Part shown: positions 11,291-21,651 of the stretch, in pieces
Position numbering within the stretch: position 1 is the first letter of the stretch
How the letters are laid out: each line of letters begins with the position of its first letter
Source: Wyeomyia smithii
Taxonomy: Eukaryota; Arthropoda; Insecta; Diptera; Culicidae
Direction: 5' to 3'
DNA length: 64,000 nucleotides
Assembly: GCF_029784165.1 (NCBI RefSeq)
Contig: NC_073696.1
Location: forward strand, 26,852,358 to 26,916,357
The notes under the pieces: generated by a model
Database searches by the model: none
What the model was told of the DNA's origin: nothing
The model's input: the letters and a program-made list of their open reading frames with translations, nothing else
Translations under genes and position numbers: made by a program

Positions 11291-11784
11291 ATATGGAAAC
11301 AATCTTCCAAATTTCAAATTAAATCGATCGAAATAAACAGTCGGAATGTCGCGAAGGGTAAGCGAATGTTGTACGACGATCGCTCCTTTCGATCAGCATA
11401 ATCGTCAGCTAATGTGCAAGTGCAACTGACGTTCAAGTTTCTCACAATTTTTCCATAGAAGGAAAGAATTGTTTGATAAACTTTGAACTCCTTCCGGCTT
11501 GTCTAGTCTAGTGTATGCTAACCCAGTCAGTACTTAAGAGAATCCTGGAAATGATATTCATCATTTTTCTTATTGAAAATTATTAACATACATTGTTCTT
11601 GTCGACGGTCAGAATTACTGTATAGCGCAATATAATACAATCTAAAATAATCTAAGAACGGGGACATTCCGTACCTACCGATCCGTATGTAAGATTCAAA
11701 TCTGAGTCATATGATTCGTTGAAAGTGACAAATATAAGAAAGTAAAGTAATCTCCCGGGATGAAACATTAGTATTTCCTTCTTA
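11291..11784. other. No gene seen
   Basis: Noncoding, AT-rich, ends at the TA target site of the pogo-type element (11785-11786). Confidence 0.5.
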
Positions 11785-11786
11785 TA

Positions 11787-11811
11787 GGGTAAGTGAACTA
11801 TATTTCGCCAC
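11787..11811 (+). repeat. Pogo-type element, left terminal inverted repeat
   Basis: Reads GGGTAAGTGAACTATATTTC then GCCAC, directly after the TA duplication. It pairs with 21625-21649. Confidence 0.85.
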
Positions 11812-12208
11812 CCAAAACATGTTTTTGTGCTTGAAGTAAATATGAAGGATGAGGTTTTACAAAGTAACGAAAAAAACTTGATACATTTGAATGAACTATC
11901 CTTTGTTAACCGAATTCGATTATGTTATATTGGTTTATTGTAACGATTAGTTATAGAAACACTGTTTTTTTCCGCTAACGTTTGTTTTAATTATTGCCCC
12001 AGGTTTTTAGTTTTCGCCACCCTTGAAAACCAATTTTCGCCCCCCTAGCGTTATTCAATGAAAGTTGTGTAAACAGTTATCAAACATTTAAAAACAAGGA
12101 TATAATAAAAGTATTAACACGGATTGAAAACAATGATCTTTATTCATACAAAAAATGGAATTAAAAAAATGCAAAACGTTTAGGTGCTTGTTTTGCGAGT
12201 TGTCTTTC

Positions 12209-13342
12209 TTATATTTTGTTTTTTCTCTTCTTGTTTATTTTCTTTTTGGATTCCTTTTCAACCTTTCGTTGAAGCCGGGTTACTTTCCTGTTTTCTTTTT
12301 CTCCCAAAGCACGTCGTTTGTCTTCCACCTTTTGCTTGAACTCTTGAACAAACTCATCCGAAGTCAGCACGTGGTGGCGTTTTGATTTATATTGTCGCAT
12401 GGGTGCTCGTTTTGGAGTTGTAGGCATACCCAGAAATTCTGTCAAGGTAGCTTTGGACGTTCCAGGAATTGTAGGATTGGTATTGGTCGCTACAAACTCT
12501 TCCGGTAAATATTTGGTAGCCGGTATCGGTTCAGCAGTTTCGACATAATCGAAATCACAGAACTGGTTACTTTCTCTTACGTTCTCTTCCACTCCTTTCA
12601 ACACGTCTGGAAAATTTTGCTCCAATATTGAAAAAATCCTGAATAACGCTGTATCCTCCTCGTTGCTTAGGCAAACGAAATCCGATCTGTACTTACAAAT
12701 CCTGGTACAACCGATGGCTACTGCACACTGTTCAAGAGTTTTTTTCGCTTGTTGAAGTTGCTTCAGAGGTCCTGAAGGTTCTTGGTTTGGTTCAGTTGGA
12801 ATTGGTTCAGTTATCGGATCTGTAATAGCGCCTGTGGTTGTCTTCCCCAAACATTTGGATGGATCAATCGCGTTCCGATTCCAAGGATAAAGTCCAGAGG
12901 CTCTGAAGCCGCTTTGGATAGCTTTGACGGTCAAAGAATTACGCAGACAATCTTGCAACACTATCGCAAAGTTATGTGCAGTCACAGAAGCGTATGGGTT
13001 CCCCTAACGAAAACTTTGTACAGCTTTTGGCAAACCATTTTTTAGTGGCTTGAAGGCAGCCACATCCGCTGGTTGCATTATTCGTGTGACATTGGGATAC
13101 AATGCAATCAAAATAATATTGAGTTCCCGACACATTTTTGATGTCCCCAAATTTATGTGGCTGCTATGGCCATCGATGATGAAAATTACAGGTTTTTTCA
13201 CTTGTTCGGTTACCAAATGAGGCTCCAATACGTTTCTTATGTAGTCACGAAAAACGTCGGAAGTCATCCATCCACTATCTGACTTGGCAATACCCCACTT
13301 AGATGGAACTGAATCAGCTAAACTCTTCGGGATAATTTTATA
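12209..13342 (-). pseudogene. Pogo-type transposase, C-terminal part
   Basis: Continues the DDE domain interrupted by the gypsy insertion. After the breakpoint it reads KSDSGWM, then VIFIIDGHSSH (second catalytic Asp) and YPNVTRIMQPADVAAFKPLK (third Asp), giving a DD35D spacing typical of pogo/Tigger relatives. A TAG at 13004-13006 interrupts it. The frame then resumes unchanged with ASGLYPWNRNAID and a basic tail rich in Lys and Arg. Apart from the gypsy insertion, this one stop is the only break I see in this part. Confidence 0.85.
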
Positions 13343-13346
13343 CGGG

Positions 13347-13596
13347 AGTTAAACACTTGGGTGTTGTTCGGAGTTTTTAAAAAGCTACTGACACATTTCA
13401 CTGCTCAATTAAGACTAACTTTATTAATTCTAACGATTACATTTGTGCCCGCCGTTCGATTCACGTTGGCCAGAATATGAACCGCTGACTCCGCATCGCT
13501 CGGTGGTGGCTCCGATCGTTCGATTGTCGTCAACCTGCTCGTCGATGGCATTGTCTGAATTGTCAGCAAATTCCTTTGGTAGCTCGGTTGTTAACT
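13347..13596 (-). repeat. 3' LTR of the gypsy-like element
   Basis: Matches 20009-20259 apart from a few substitutions and one A in a homopolymer. A short purine tract (GGGAGG on the minus strand) lies just outside it at about 13597-13604. The env frame ends inside the LTR at 13591. Confidence 0.9.
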
Positions 13597-15198
13597 CCTC
13601 CCGGCTGAGTGATGAAACTCCAGGGAAATCACATCCGCAATGGTCAATCTTCTAATTGGTTTTGCATCTGAGATCGTTGGAATGTCCTTTAATGGATCGT
13701 CATGTTGAATTTTGATTTTTGTGGATCTGCTTGATATGAAATTACAAAGGAGAACAATGCTGATGATTGTGGTAAGAGGGAAAGTAATTCCTCCGAAAAT
13801 GGTTAACTTTGGCCAGTGAAAGCTGTTTGTTTGCAATTTGATATTTTCCAGTTCATTTCTAGTCTCGAGATGTAGTTCATGGAGATGTTCGAGGCTCAAG
13901 TTAACAATGAGATGTCCTTGCTCCACAGAGATACCTTCTAGTGGTATCTGTAAGGGTGATTCTTCGAGATTATGAATATTGCTGCTAAAAGTGTTGTTGT
14001 CAATCGAAACATTACAGTTTTCGAACGAGATGAAGAATGGACCGAATAGGTTCCTTTTAAAAATTCCACAGTTGCTTGTAAGTGAAAAATTTCTATCATA
14101 GTTGATGATCAGATTTTTGTCGTTAACGGTGATGATTTCTTCTTGTATGAGGTTGAGGGTAAAATTACAACTGGCTGGTTTTCCATTTAAGAGTTCCGAA
14201 ATACATGTTGAGTTTTCGGGTATTAGGTCTTCTATGTTGAATATCGTTGGATTCAAAGAAGGAACGGCATAGATCTCTTTGTTGTGTTTCAAATAATTTT
14301 GTCTCTCAAGATAAATTTGTCTTTGTTTATGACGAATCGGATAAATGTGAATTTTCCTGAATATTCTTTTGTCTTGTTTAGGAATTTTGATGAGCAGAGC
14401 TACCTCCTTGCTGTTGGTTGCCACTGATGATTCTGCATATGATAGTGCTTCGCTGATAGAGTTGGTTGTCACGTTCTCGTCGTGTAGTCTTCTTACTAAT
14501 ACTTGTTTTTCTCCTGTACTTAGAATTTTGCTGTTTAAGATTCCTATCTTTGCTAAACTTATACTGTCTACAATTTGCTCTAATTTTTCATGTAAATACT
14601 TTAGGTTCAAAAATATATTAATGGAATGATTTTCTATGGATTTAGTATTGAACAATGATATGGCTTGAGTAGTTTTACGTACGAATTCCTTCATCTGTAG
14701 GTTTAATTCCCGGTTAATTTTTACCCGAGCATTATTATTCTGAATTAGATTATTGATAGAGGAGTTAATTATTTTTAAATCGTTAGCATCTGGACTACCT
14801 GCTATAAATTTTCATGCTGATCCTAGGCTATCCCAGCGTTTTGATCTTTTAATTGAAATAAGGTTGTTCAGTATTTGATCGATTTGTTCAAATTCTTCTA
14901 TAAATAATATGGAAAACTGATTGGTCGCTATTTCGTCAAACATGTCTCTAAGGTTTCGTACATGGTATTGATATGAACTTATGTTAAAATGATGTATATA
15001 AAAATATGAGTCAATTCTTACTCTGCTAGTTCCATGGTCGAATGCTAGGATTGGCTGGTTAGTTAGGTTCCGGAGTGATATAGTTTGTTCTGATGACCAT
15101 CCTGAATGTAGGATTAAAAGTCCTAGTCTGTAATTGAAGTGCATTGAGTTAGATCTCTCGAATTTTAATGTCGTTTTTATGAATTTTTCTTCCATCAT
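13591..15198 (-). pseudogene. env: Env-like (baculovirus F-type) glycoprotein, broken
   Basis: A third frame downstream of pol, in the position of errantivirus env. It contains a furin-type site RSKR just before the hydrophobic segment expected of an F-like fusion protein, several Asn-X-Ser/Thr sites, and one hydrophobic membrane segment at about residues 295-318 of the downstream piece with a short basic tail after it. A TGA at 14812-14814 lies only a few codons after the cleavage site, in the same frame as both parts, so no full protein can be made. In the family this protein sits in the envelope and mediates membrane fusion. Identity rests on position, the cleavage motif and topology, not on a search. 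Confidence 0.75.
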
Positions 15199-15261
15199 CG
15201 GTGGTTATTGTACTGTTATTAACTTTTGCTATTTTAACTTTTTTATATCTTGCTTTGTGTT

Positions 15262-18200
15262 TCAGCCTTTGTCGGGTTTTTTCAAATGCTTCGCTATTTC
15301 TTTAGGATTTTTTATTTTCTTTGATTTATTATGATGGTCAAGATCTTGTGTTTGCTTCCTTTTTAAATTTTCAAATACTTTTTCGATGATTTCGGGTGTT
15401 TGGGGAGATGGAAGGATAAGATCGTAAGGAGTAAATTTTGTTGCGGTATGTATGGATGAATTGAATTTATGAAGGACCATGTGCATGAGTTCAATAAGAG
15501 GTTTAGTGGGATTCTCAGTTTTGGTTATTCGGTATAATTCTAAGAGAGTTGAATGGAGCCGTTCAACCGTTCCGTTCATCTCACTTCTTCCTGTTGCCGT
15601 AATGTAGGGAGTGATTCCAGTACCATTGTAATAATTAACCAGGTCTCCGGTCATAAATGATTTTTCACCATCCATGACTAAAATATCTGGTGGTTTGTAT
15701 TTGGACAGGAGTTCCTTGAGGGCTGGGACAATATCAATTGCTGCTCGGGATTGGACATGCATCACTTGAGCGAATTTAGAATATTTATCTATGTAGGTGA
15801 GAAAAAGATTGCTCTCGAGGAATATTATGTCTACATGAGCGATTTGGAAAGGAGCATTCGGTATCGGGGTTTTCTGAAGAGGATATTTAATGGGATTCCT
15901 GTCGTATTTGTTTTCGTTACAGATACGACAGTTCACAATGAAATCTCTGAGTTTTTGATGCAGCTTTGGAAAGTAGAATTTCCGCATGATTTGAAGCTTA
16001 TTTTCTTGAACACATCTATGGGCTCTCATGTGTTCGTTCCTTACGACGTTCCATTGCTCGTTTTCGTCTTGAACGTCTTCGAGTTGCTTCTGAGTAAATC
16101 GGATTTTTAACAGTCTTTGTTGGCCAAAATATTTTCTATATGTTTCTTGAATTTTTCTCATGGTGTCTTCGTCTGTTAATAATCCATTTACCAAACCTAT
16201 GTTAAAGTGAGTTTTTAGGATCTGCAAAATAGAATTTTCATCAATATCGGCAATCGTTATAGTAATTCTTGTGTATGATTCAAAAGAGTGTTCAACTATT
16301 ACTGAGTTCGGACCATTTTTAATGATGACTTGATGACGGAAAGCGTTAATTGGTACCTCTGTTGATATGATGTAGAAATCGTCGCTAGTATCGGCAGAAT
16401 GTTGGGTTCCTGTCATGGAACATACCATTCTACTTAGAGCATCCGCAACAACGTTTGTTTTTCCTGGTTTATACATTATCTCATAATCGTGCTCTTCTAG
16501 GTACGATTTCCATCTTTTCAATTTGGCATTCGTATTCTTTGGCGAGAGTGCGAATGTGAGGGGTTGATGATCTGTGAGAATTTTAAACTTGGTTCCATAT
16601 AAATAATTCCGAAATGTTTGTAAAGCCCAATAAATCGCTAACATTTCCTTCTCAGGAACAGAAAATTTTTCTTCTGTCACAGACAAGGTCCTTAAAGCGA
16701 AATGTATTGGTTTATCTCGACCCATTTCTCCTTGAGACAGTACCGCTCCGATAGCAAAGTCTGAAGCGTCTGTAGTTAATAAAAATGGTTTTTCATAGTC
16801 AGGGTATATCAACACATCAGAGGAAGAAAGTATGTTTTTCATTTTATTAAAACATTGTTTTTCAGTATCACAAAGGTAAATTTTTTTGCTCGACATCGGA
16901 TTTCTCTCCCCTCGTAGAAGATTTGTCAAAGGTTATGCGATTTTTGCAAAGTCCTTTACAAATCGACGGTAATAGCTCATCATTCCGAGGAATGATTTCA
17001 AGTCTTTTATTGTTTTGGGTTCTGGGAATTTTTGAATCACTTCAATTTTTTTGTGATTCGGTTTGATACCTTCTGAGCTTATGATGTATCCTAAGAATTC
17101 TACATCAGAATGTAAAAACTCGGATTTGTCCAATCGAATCTTGAAATTCGCTCTATTCAACGTGTTCAAAATAATATTCAAATTCACCAAATGTTCTTCG
17201 AGAGTCTTTCCAAAGACTATGACGTCGTCAATGTACACATAACATATTTTTCCAATATGTTCTCTTAAAACGTCGTCTATTGCTCTTTGGAAAGTTGCAG
17301 GGGCGTTTTTTAAGCCAAATGGCATTCGAGTAAACTCGTACTTGCCATTGTTTTTAGAAAATGCTGTTTTTTGTATATCATCGTCTTTCATCTTGATCTG
17401 ATGGAAGCCGGAAGCTAGATCGAGAGTGGAGAAGTATTTCTGGCCTTTGAGTTGATCAATTACATAACTGATTTCTGGCATGGGATATCGATCTGAAGTT
17501 GTTTTTTCATTGATTTTTCTATAATCAATGACCATTCTGAATTTTTTTTCGCCAGAGGCATCTGTTTTTTTCGGGACCACCCAAACTGGGGCTGTCCAGG
17601 CTGAACGAGAAGGTCGAATAATACCATTTCCTAAAAGCTTTTTAATTTGTGTGTTGACTTCTTCTGTATAGGCTGCAGGGTATGGATAAACTCTCTGGTG
17701 TACTGGAATATCATCAGTTGTGTTGATGGTGCACTCAATTTTTGTCGCATATGTAAGTTTCGAATTTGGCTCATGGAATGCCGTTTTGTTGGCATTCAAA
17801 ACTTCTTCCAATTTTTTCTTTTCTGAGGAGGTTAGATGACAAGTTCTAAACTGCTCTACATTATTAGCTATTTGTTTCTGAGGTATATATTCTTGTAAAG
17901 GGATTACTAGTTCTTCAGAATTTCTACATAAGGTAAGAGTCATCTTTTTCATATCGATTGTGGCATTAAGTGCTTTTAAAATACCCGTACCGATAATTTC
18001 ACGGAAAAACGGATGAAATTTGTGAAGTAGGAATTGCGTTTTGAAGTTTATTTTTGGGTAGAAGAAATTTATGTCGATTGCTGATGTGGCATCGAAATTT
18101 CCATTAGCACTTGATATTTGGTTTGCTGAGAAATTATATGGTCTTGAAATGTTATAACTCCAGGCTAGTTTAGGATCAATCAAATTGATATTCGCTCCGG

Positions 18201-18282
18201 TATCGATGAGGAAGGGAAAGTTTCCAATTGTTGTTCTTAGGTTGATGAATGGTAGAACCGGTTTCACCAACTCGGGTTCCAT
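15262..18282 (-). pseudogene. pol: Gypsy-like pol: protease, RT, RNase H, integrase; one internal stop
   Basis: The first part (18282-16933) has the aspartic protease motif FLIDTGA (residues 25-30) and RT with MPFGLKNAPATFQR and the YIDD active site near residue 350. A TAA at 16933-16935 falls in the tether between RT and RNase H; the frame resumes unchanged. The second part has RNase H (TTDASDFAIGAVLSQ, TDHQPLTF), a zinc-binding HHCC region ending CRICNENK, and the integrase core with its Asp (HVDIIF), Asp (VMDGEKSF) and Glu (GTVERLHS) sites. Order RT-RNase H-IN marks Ty3/gypsy. It would be expressed by a -1 slip from gag. Confidence 0.92.
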
Positions 18283-18284
18283 CC

Positions 18285-18291
18285 TAAAAAA
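18285..18291 (-). promoter_or_regulatory. -1 ribosomal frameshift heptamer at the gag-pol junction
   Basis: The minus strand reads T TTT TTA in the frame of the gag tail (18446-18264), the canonical X XXY YYZ slippery form. A one-base slip back there leads straight into the pol frame, whose first ATG is at 18282. Five bases downstream GAACC can pair with GGTTC across a 15-base loop, a possible stimulatory hairpin. That gag and pol overlap here depends on the length of the adjacent G/C tract being misread or drifted by one base. Confidence 0.65.
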
Positions 18292-18309
18292 TTGGTTTCT
18301 TGAGTTGCA

Positions 18310-19545
18310 TCAGTTTGATCTATGTTTTCGGGGGGGGGGGGGGGGGGGGGGGGGGTGACTATTGCTATCGTATGCATAAAAATCATGATAATCTTCGTAC
18401 TCTTCAAACTGGTGTTCATGATATTGTTTAGCATCTGTTTCGTCATTGGCTTCTACTTCGTTAAATGTTGATGTTCCTTCTATGGGGTGAGCTAGTATTT
18501 TAAAATTTTGTATTTTAGATGATGGGGGATGTTGGCGTTTGATAGGAAAGGTAGGTCGGTTTCCATAATCTAAAAACCGAGATCGGACACTTTGATCTAC
18601 TTCCATTGGTTCGGGTCTCGGGAGAGGCTTCGGTGGATGATTGAAGGAGTTTGGATTGTGTTGGACTCTATTTTGAGGTTGCAAAAATGGATTGAAGTTT
18701 GGTTGGAAACGGGGTTGAGGTTGTACAAATGGATTCGTGTTATTTCTCTGATTTGATATGAAGGGGTTTCGGTACTGTTGGGGTAAACAAGAATTTTGAA
18801 AGTTTCTAGGTGGTGGAGGAGGAAAGTTTTGGTTACGTGGTGGAATTTTTGGCGGATGTCGAGGCAAGTCTAGCTCTCTGGATTAGGGGATTGAATAATT
18901 GGAATGTTCATTTCTGAATGGTGCGCTTCTCGCATCCATGTTGTAAAAATCTATACAAAATTGGTATGCTTTTGCCAAGCTTGTTGGTGTAGCCGTTTTC
19001 AATAACACATTGAGGGGTTTTTCTAATCCTCTAATGAATGAATCTAATGCCTTTTCTCGAAAATATGTGGTGTGTGAATCGGCATTTTGACTCATTCTCT
19101 CGTCTGTTTGAATTTGGACGATAATAGAAGCGAGCAGTTCATTTACTCGGCTGTAATAGCTGCTGAGGCTTTCACACGGGTGTTTCTTCACTGTCGTCAG
19201 TTCAAAGTCCAATGTTTTGATATCTCTTTTATCTCGATAATAAAGTAAGAGAGTTTCTTTCATTTCGAGCCAATCGTAAGTAATATTATTTGCGTTCAAA
19301 ATATCTGCGGCTTCACCACGAATTTTACGTCTGACTGTTTTTTCTATAATTGCAACCTGATCTGGGGTTGCGTGTTTTACCCGATAATGTCGAAAAATAT
19401 CTTCTACGTCTGTGAGCCATGCAAGTAATTCTTGTGCTCTACCGTCAAACGGTTGAAGATCTCTTAGAAGATCCGGTATTTTACCTAGTTCGTAGAACTG
19501 TTGGTTTGATAATGAGTTCACCGACGTGGGTATAGGTGGATTCAT
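18310..19545 (-). pseudogene. gag: Gypsy-like gag, one internal stop
   Basis: I take ATG at 19545 (MNPPIPTSV) as start; the frame is open further up to 19635 but with a lysine-rich leader. The first piece has the helical capsid-like region (LLRDLQPFDGRAQELLAWL, then SYYSRVNELLASI). A TAA at 18883-18885 interrupts, and the same frame continues as a Pro, Asn and Gln-rich tail (FNPFLQPQNR) followed by an acidic Tyr-rich stretch and a proline run encoded by the 26-base C tract. No zinc knuckle is visible, which is common in errantivirus gag. With the tract as given, the frame ends at 18310; with a one-base change it would run to 18264 and overlap pol. Confidence 0.8.
18330..18355. repeat. 26-base G homopolymer in gag
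   Basis: An uninterrupted run of 26 G on the plus strand (C on the coding strand) encodes a polyproline stretch. Its exact length is unreliable in any assembly and decides the frame of the gag end. Confidence 0.9.
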
Positions 19546-19991
19546 TATTCTTGCAAAATAAAAAATTAATCTACTTTTCTTCAGATTTTTTTTGAATTTA
19601 ACACTTATTTTTTTTTTGCTTTCTTTGAGGCTCAATTAAACACACTTTTTTATTTCACTATGCCAGCTAGTCTGGACTTTTGTCAGTTGCACTAAAACAC
19701 TATCACTATTTATTAAAACTATCACTTACATGAATGCCAGCATAACTGGAATTTCTTTTCCTGGGTTGACGGGAATCCCTTTATCGTCGGGGGATCGGCA
19801 GGCAGATGCTACGAGTTGCTCCTTTTTCCTAGCGGTACTCGGGACTCTCACATCGATCGGGTGATTACCTCAGTGTCCTGCAGATCGCTTGGTTTCTGGT
19901 GTGTGGCTCTTTCCACCGTTGTGATCCGGCTGCTTTAACCGAATATGAAGATTTTCACACTTTAAAACACTTATACTTTTCCCGACTTCAG

Positions 19992-20009
19992 GTCCCTATT
20001 CGGGCGCCA
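19992..20009 (-). other. Primer binding site, tRNA-Lys type
   Basis: On the minus strand TGGCGCCCGAATAGGGAC follows the 5' LTR, sharing its first T with the LTR end. It differs at one of 18 positions from the site known to bind the 3' end of animal tRNA-Lys(UUU). Overlap of one base with the LTR is usual in errantiviruses. Confidence 0.8.
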
Positions 20010-20259
20010 GTTAAACACTTGGGTGTTGTTCGAAGTTTTTAAAAAAGCTACTGACACATTTCACTGCTCAATTAAGACTAACTTTATTAATTCTAACGAT
20101 TACATTTGTGCCCGCCGTTCGATTCACGTTGGCCAGAATATGAACCGCTGACTCCGCATCGACCGGTGGTGGCTCCGATCGTTCGATTGTCGTCAACCTG
20201 CTCGTCGATGGCATTGTCTGAATTGTCAGCAAATTCCTTTGGTAGCTCGGTTGTTAACT
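20009..20259 (-). repeat. 5' LTR of the gypsy-like element
   Basis: Starts AGTTAAAC and ends GTTAACT on the plus strand, adjacent to the CGGG duplication at 20260-20263 on its outer side and the primer site on its inner side. Confidence 0.92.
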
Positions 20260-20263
20260 CGGG

Positions 20264-21020
20264 TAAACGATGGTAGGAGGAACGGTTTCACCAGAAGCGA
20301 AAAAGGAAAACATTGTCGTAATATTCAGCTTACTAGATGTTCTTTCAACATCGTATACGTTGCGACTACCACGCAAAGCGAATACAGCTTTATTCTTAGG
20401 ATTCAATTGGAATGATGTCTCATCTCCATTTATGATGCGCTGCGGATGCTGTAGAATCTCCATGAATCCTTGCGCAGAGAGATAGGATTCAATCTTATCA
20501 AACCAGGAGTGTATGTCAGTCAGAGACACAGTAGCACTAGCCCCTTCGTCACAAACTCCGGAGTCCGCAGCGATATTTTCGGATGACGTTTAATGAAAAG
20601 CTGCATCCATGTTCGACCTAACAAAAAAAGGTTCGTAATGTTGAATTTTTAAACATCAAAACAATGAGGAATCATACCTGGAACGTTCTCCGAAAGCTTT
20701 TTTGTTCTAGGGTTTGCGTCCAAATACTTTCGCACATTATCTAGCAGCATCGATTTACTTACGGGGAAACCACGTTTCTGCATATCGAACAACCAGTTTT
20801 CCAGTTCGGATTCCTCCTCTTGTGTCAAGATTGTAGCCGGTCCTGAGCGGAACACAGTTTGGTTTTCTTTCGCAAGTCTAAATCGGATCGTTGATCGTGG
20901 AATTCCATAATGCTTGGCCGCCTTTTTAATGCTCATCTTCTTGTGTCGAATTTCTTCAAATGCAGCTGATAATTCAGCTTCTGAATAGGTGTTCCTGTAT
21001 TTCTGTGGTCTTCGAGACAA
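20264..21020 (-). pseudogene. Pogo-type transposase, N-terminal part with one intron
   Basis: Starts at ATG 21020. Exon 1 (21020-20678) has a pipsqueak-type helix-turn-helix for DNA binding (AAKHYGIPRSTIRFRL). A 60-bp intron at 20677-20618 has CAG|GTATGA donor and TTTTTTTGTTAG acceptor; splicing keeps the frame (NVPG then RTWMQLF). Exon 2 carries the start of the DDE domain with RIINGDETSF (first catalytic Asp) and ends at the gypsy insertion within TIVYP. The remainder continues at 13342 downwards. No stop is seen in this part. Confidence 0.85.
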
Positions 21021-21624
21021 ATGAACGGTAAATAAATGTTGGAACGAAAATATCTACTTATAAAAAATGCAACATATTACCATTATGAAGCAACAGCGAT
21101 ACGGTTTCACTCAGGTCTTGATGCCAACTGTTTTTTGTTTACCATTCATAACAAAGGGGCAAAAAATAATACCAAAAAGAATTTGAAAACGAACAAAGAG
21201 ATTTCGCCAGTGGCGAAAATTAAAAACATGGTTTTTTGTGTGCTATTTTTCGCCACCTTCAAATTTATCTAAAAGCGGTAGAAATATAGTTTATTCATCG
21301 ACAAAGAATGTGAAGTTGTAAAGTTTATATTGTGCTTGAGATTTTTTTTTTGTTAACTGTGCATTCAGGTTGAAAATTTGAAGCTTTTTCCGATAGTTTT
21401 TTATTGACACATTTTCAATATGGCAATAAAATATTGTACTATCACATAATCATTTTTCGCGTACATTTTTTTATAAAGTACTTCTCATGGTGATGATTTT
21501 ATGATTTTTCCAAGCGAGTCACAGCCAATTGCATGTGTCTGGTTGTTACGTTAGGTTCGCAGTTGTAGTATAACTAAATGTATTAAAATTGTATTGTTTC
21601 TGTTGAGGGGCGAAAATTAACACA

Positions 21625-21649
21625 GTGGCGAATTATAGTGTTTCTACCC
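21625..21649 (-). repeat. Pogo-type element, right terminal inverted repeat
   Basis: On the minus strand GGGTAGAAACACTATAATTC then GCCAC, followed outward by TA at 21650-21651. Confidence 0.85.
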
Positions 21650-21651
21650 TA

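Larger units (their letters stand above)
13347..20259 (-). mobile_element. Gypsy/errantivirus-like LTR retrotransposon with env, 6.9 kb
   Basis: Two nearly identical LTRs of 250 and 251 bp with AGTTAA...TTAACT ends, a primer site, and gag, pol and env frames in order on the minus strand. The 4-bp duplication CGGG (13343-13346 and 20260-20263) marks insertion into the pogo transposase. LTR ends of this form, a -1 gag-pol slip and an F-like env are the marks of insect errantiviruses (Metaviridae). The near-identical LTRs point to a fairly recent insertion, but gag, pol and env each carry a stop, so this copy is defective. Confidence 0.92.
11787..21649 (-). mobile_element. Pogo-type (IS630-Tc1-mariner) DNA transposon split by a gypsy element
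   Basis: Both ends are flanked by TA (11785-11786 and 21650-21651). The terminal inverted repeats are 25 bp with 19 matches, sharing GGGTA and ACTATA..TTCGCCAC. Subterminal TTCGCCAC words recur on both sides (about 12015, 21195, 21250). Removing the 6.9-kb gypsy insertion and one 4-bp duplication leaves an element of about 2.95 kb carrying one minus-strand transposase gene. Confidence 0.9.
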
